Part shown: positions 62,231 through 64,000 of the stretch, piece after piece
Layout: each line of letters begins with the position of its first letter
Position numbering within the stretch: position 1 is the first letter of the stretch
Assembly: GCA_036378175.1 (NCBI GenBank)
Contig: DASUWY010000051.1
Span: 1-64,000, forward strand
Direction: 5' to 3'
DNA: 64,000 nt
DNA from: Thermoleophilaceae bacterium
GTDB taxonomy: Bacteria > Actinomycetota > Thermoleophilia > Solirubrobacterales > Thermoleophilaceae
Program-made: the position numbers and the translations under genes
Notes under the pieces: generated by a model
What the model was told of the DNA's origin: nothing
Databases searched by the model: none
The model's input: only the letters and a program-made list of their open reading frames with translations

Positions 62231-64000
62231 TTGGTCTCGCCAAACGACATCTCCACGCCCACCCGAGACGCCGCAGGCTCCAGCGCCCAAGCCTCGACCG
62301 GGCCCGCCGTTGCCGTCGCTCAGTCGCCGGCCGCTCATCGCTCGAACGGTGCCTCGCCGCACAGCCGGGTGCGCGTGGACGGGAAGTTCTTCGCAACGGG
62401 CGATGTGCGCTTCCAGTTCCGCGGCGTCACGTACGGGACGTTCGCCCCGCGCCGCGACGGCGCCCAGTTCCCCGAGCGGGAGCAGCTAGAGCGCGACTTC
62501 GCCGCGATCCAACGAGCCGGCTTCACGGTGGTCCGCACCTACACGCCGCCCCCCGAGGACCTGCTCGAGCTGGCCAGCGCGCACGGCCTGCGCGTGCTGG
62601 CCGGCGTGTTCTACCCGGACTGGCGCTACCTCCTGGGTGGGTCGCGGCGGCAGACCCGCCAGGTGGCGCGCGAGGCCCGCCGCGAGGTGAGGACCGCTGC
62701 GCGCCGCTTGGCCGGCAACGAGCAGATCCTCGCGCTGTCGCTCGGAAACGAGGTGCCGGCCGACGTGCTGCGCTGGCACGGCATGGGCATGGTGGCTCGG
62801 ACGATCCGGGAGCTGGTCGAGATCGTGCGCGACGAGGACCCCGAGCAGCTCGTCACGTACGCCAACTACCCCACGGCCGAATACCTCCCGCTCGAAAGCC
62901 TCGACTTCATGATGTTCAACGTCTTCCTCGAGAGACAGGCGGACTTCCGGCGCTACCTCACCCGTCTTCACCACCTGGCCGGCGACCGGCCGCTCGTGCT
63001 CGGCGAGCTCGGCATCTCCGTGGGAGATGATCCCGAGGCGGAGGCGCAGCAGGCAGAGGTGCTGAACTGGCAGCTCGAGACCGCGCTCGAGCGCGGGGTG
63101 GCAGGCACGTGCGTGTTCTCGTGGACGGACGACTGGTGGGTGGGCGGCCAGCGCGTGGAGGGGTGGCACTTCGGGCTCACCGACGCCGTGCGGGCGCCGC
63201 GGCCGGCCCTGGAGGTTGCCCGGAGGTGGAACCGCTGCACGGTCCGCGACCTCTCGTTCCAGTGGCCGTCGGTGAGTGTGGTGATCTGCGCGCACAACTC
63301 GGCATCCACGCTGGAGGAGTGCCTGAGGCGCACGTGCACGCTCGAGTATCCGGACTACGAGGTGATCGTGGTGGACGACGGCTCGAGCGATGGCACCGCC
63401 GAGATCGCGCGCCGGCATTCGCGCGTTCGCCTGGTCCAGATCCCGCACAGCGGCCTGGCGGTGGCGCGCAACGAGGGCTTCCGCGCGGGCCGCGGCGACC
63501 TCGTGGCCTACCTCGACGCCGACGCCTATCCGAGCCCCGAGTGGCTGCACTACCTCGCGCTCGGGCTGGACGCTCCCAACGTGGCGGGTGTGGGCGGGCC
63601 GAACCTCCCGCCCCTTGACGATGGCACCGGCGCGCACGTGGTGGCGCGCTCGCCCGGAGGCCCGGTTCACGTGCTGGTGTCAGACGACCGCGCCGAGCAC
63701 GTGCCCGGCTGCAACATGGCGTTCTGGCGCGGCGTGCTCCCCGAGATCGGAGGGTTCGACCCCGTCTACACCGCAGCGGGCGACGACGTGGACTTCTGCT
63801 GGAAGGTGCTCGACCGCGGATGGGAGATCGGCTTTCACCCGGCGGCGGTGGTGTGGCATCACCGCAGGCCGGGACTGCACAAGTATCTGCGTCAGCAGTA
63901 CATCTACGGGAAGAGTGAGGCGCTCGTGGAGGTGCGCCACCCGGATCGCTTCACGCCGGCGGGCACAGCGCGCTGGCGCGGCCGGATCTACAACTCGCTG
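62231..64000 (+). CDS. Glycoside hydrolase-glycosyltransferase 2 fusion, 3' end beyond the window
   Basis: The frame is open from 62195 to the window end. After a disordered Ser/Ala-rich stretch, VRVDGKFFATGDVRFQFRGVTYG (from 62369) starts a (beta/alpha)8 hydrolase-like domain with acid/base Glu in SLGNEVPAD, a second Glu in VLGELGIS and FSWTDDWW. From about 63265 a GT2 domain follows: VSVVICAHNSASTLEECL, VVDDGSSDGT, LDADAYPSPEW (DxD) and GCNMAFWRG with AAGDDVDF. TTG at 62231 is taken as start; GTG at 62369, or CTG at 62204 right behind GAGGAGGGG, are alternatives. The 190 bases before it hold nothing else I can support. Role: probably synthesis and trimming of an envelope glycan. Confidence 0.8.
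   Translation, partial: MVSPNDISTPTRDAAGSSAQASTGPAVAVAQSPAAHRSNGASPHSRVRVDGKFFATGDVRFQFRGVTYGTFAPRRDGAQFPEREQLERDFAAIQRAGFTVVRTYTPPPEDLLELASAHGLRVLAGVFYPDWRYLLGGSRRQTRQVAREARREVRTAARRLAGNEQILALSLGNEVPADVLRWHGMGMVARTIRELVEIVRDEDPEQLVTYANYPTAEYLPLESLDFMMFNVFLERQADFRRYLTRLHHLAGDRPLVLGELGISVGDDPEAEAQQAEVLNWQLETALERGVAGTCVFSWTDDWWVGGQRVEGWHFGLTDAVRAPRPALEVARRWNRCTVRDLSFQWPSVSVVICAHNSASTLEECLRRTCTLEYPDYEVIVVDDGSSDGTAEIARRHSRVRLVQIPHSGLAVARNEGFRAGRGDLVAYLDADAYPSPEWLHYLALGLDAPNVAGVGGPNLPPLDDGTGAHVVARSPGGPVHVLVSDDRAEHVPGCNMAFWRGVLPEIGGFDPVYTAAGDDVDFCWKVLDRGWEIGFHPAAVVWHHRRPGLHKYLRQQYIYGKSEALVEVRHPDRFTPAGTARWRGRIYNSL

Overview
The window is 64 kb of GC-rich bacterial DNA, densely coding, with many 1-8 base stop/start overlaps (ATGA, TGATG). 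The SufU/Rieske type suf operon, several ECF sigma factors and the general gene style point to Actinomycetota. Thermoleophilia (Solirubrobacterales-like) is my best guess, but this is inference from style because no rRNA gene is present.

Layout. (1) 1-540: a mobile-element scar, made of a decayed IS21-type IstB fragment beside the 3' half of a tRNA-Met. (2) 745-7552: suf operon for Fe-S cluster assembly (Rrf2 regulator, sufC, sufS, sufU, Rieske ferredoxin, sufB, sufD), then a GNAT gene. A compact hairpin-rich insert separates sufB and sufD. (3) 7648-13731: a secreted SGNH hydrolase and two ECF sigma-factor modules, each with a matching promoter upstream (ECF41 plus AhpD-like protein; ECF42 plus DGPF protein). 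Between them lie a membrane protein and an ArsR/SRPBCC pair with palindromic operators. (4) 13777-17011: methyltransferase, VapBC, a divergent HNH endonuclease sharing a palindrome with VapBC, and an alpha/beta hydrolase. (5) 17047-22906: P450, two membrane proteins, fatty-acid hydroxylase, acyl-reductase-like SDR, cation efflux protein and a stress protein. (6) 22853-32280, minus strand: one unbroken eight-gene run for methyl-group and one-carbon metabolism (homocysteine methyltransferase fused to a SAM methyltransferase, MetK, PfkB kinase, sarcosine oxidase D-A-G-B, PurU). It has a hairpin-rich leader, a GntR-type palindrome and a divergent GcvT-like gene. (7) 33260-41274: cupin/MarR pair, lipoprotein, two tandem LuxR regulators, then a c-di-GMP-I riboswitch in front of a 31-residue membrane peptide and a GGDEF-EAL protein, a DUF5317 protein and an aldo/keto reductase. 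(8) 41271-53522, minus strand: polar amino-acid ABC importer, hutH, hutU, a peptide-deformylase homologue, hutF, hutI, then an ABC-F protein and an MFS exporter. (9) 53622-64000: secreted PGRP amidase, a 20-bp-phased array of GTCAA-N5-TTGAC palindromes in a convergent gap, PfkB kinase plus class II aldolase, Tat-exported amine oxidase, beta-propeller protein, TetR, secreted GH5 and a glycoside hydrolase-glycosyltransferase fusion cut by the window end.

The most novel points are: the c-di-GMP riboswitch controlling an undescribed 31-residue peptide; a deformylase placed exactly at the missing N-formylglutamate step of the hut operon; the eight-gene methyl-cycle/sarcosine operon with its fusion enzyme and structured leader; and the phased palindrome array. 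Long antisense ORFs opposite the genes named here were treated as GC-driven shadows.
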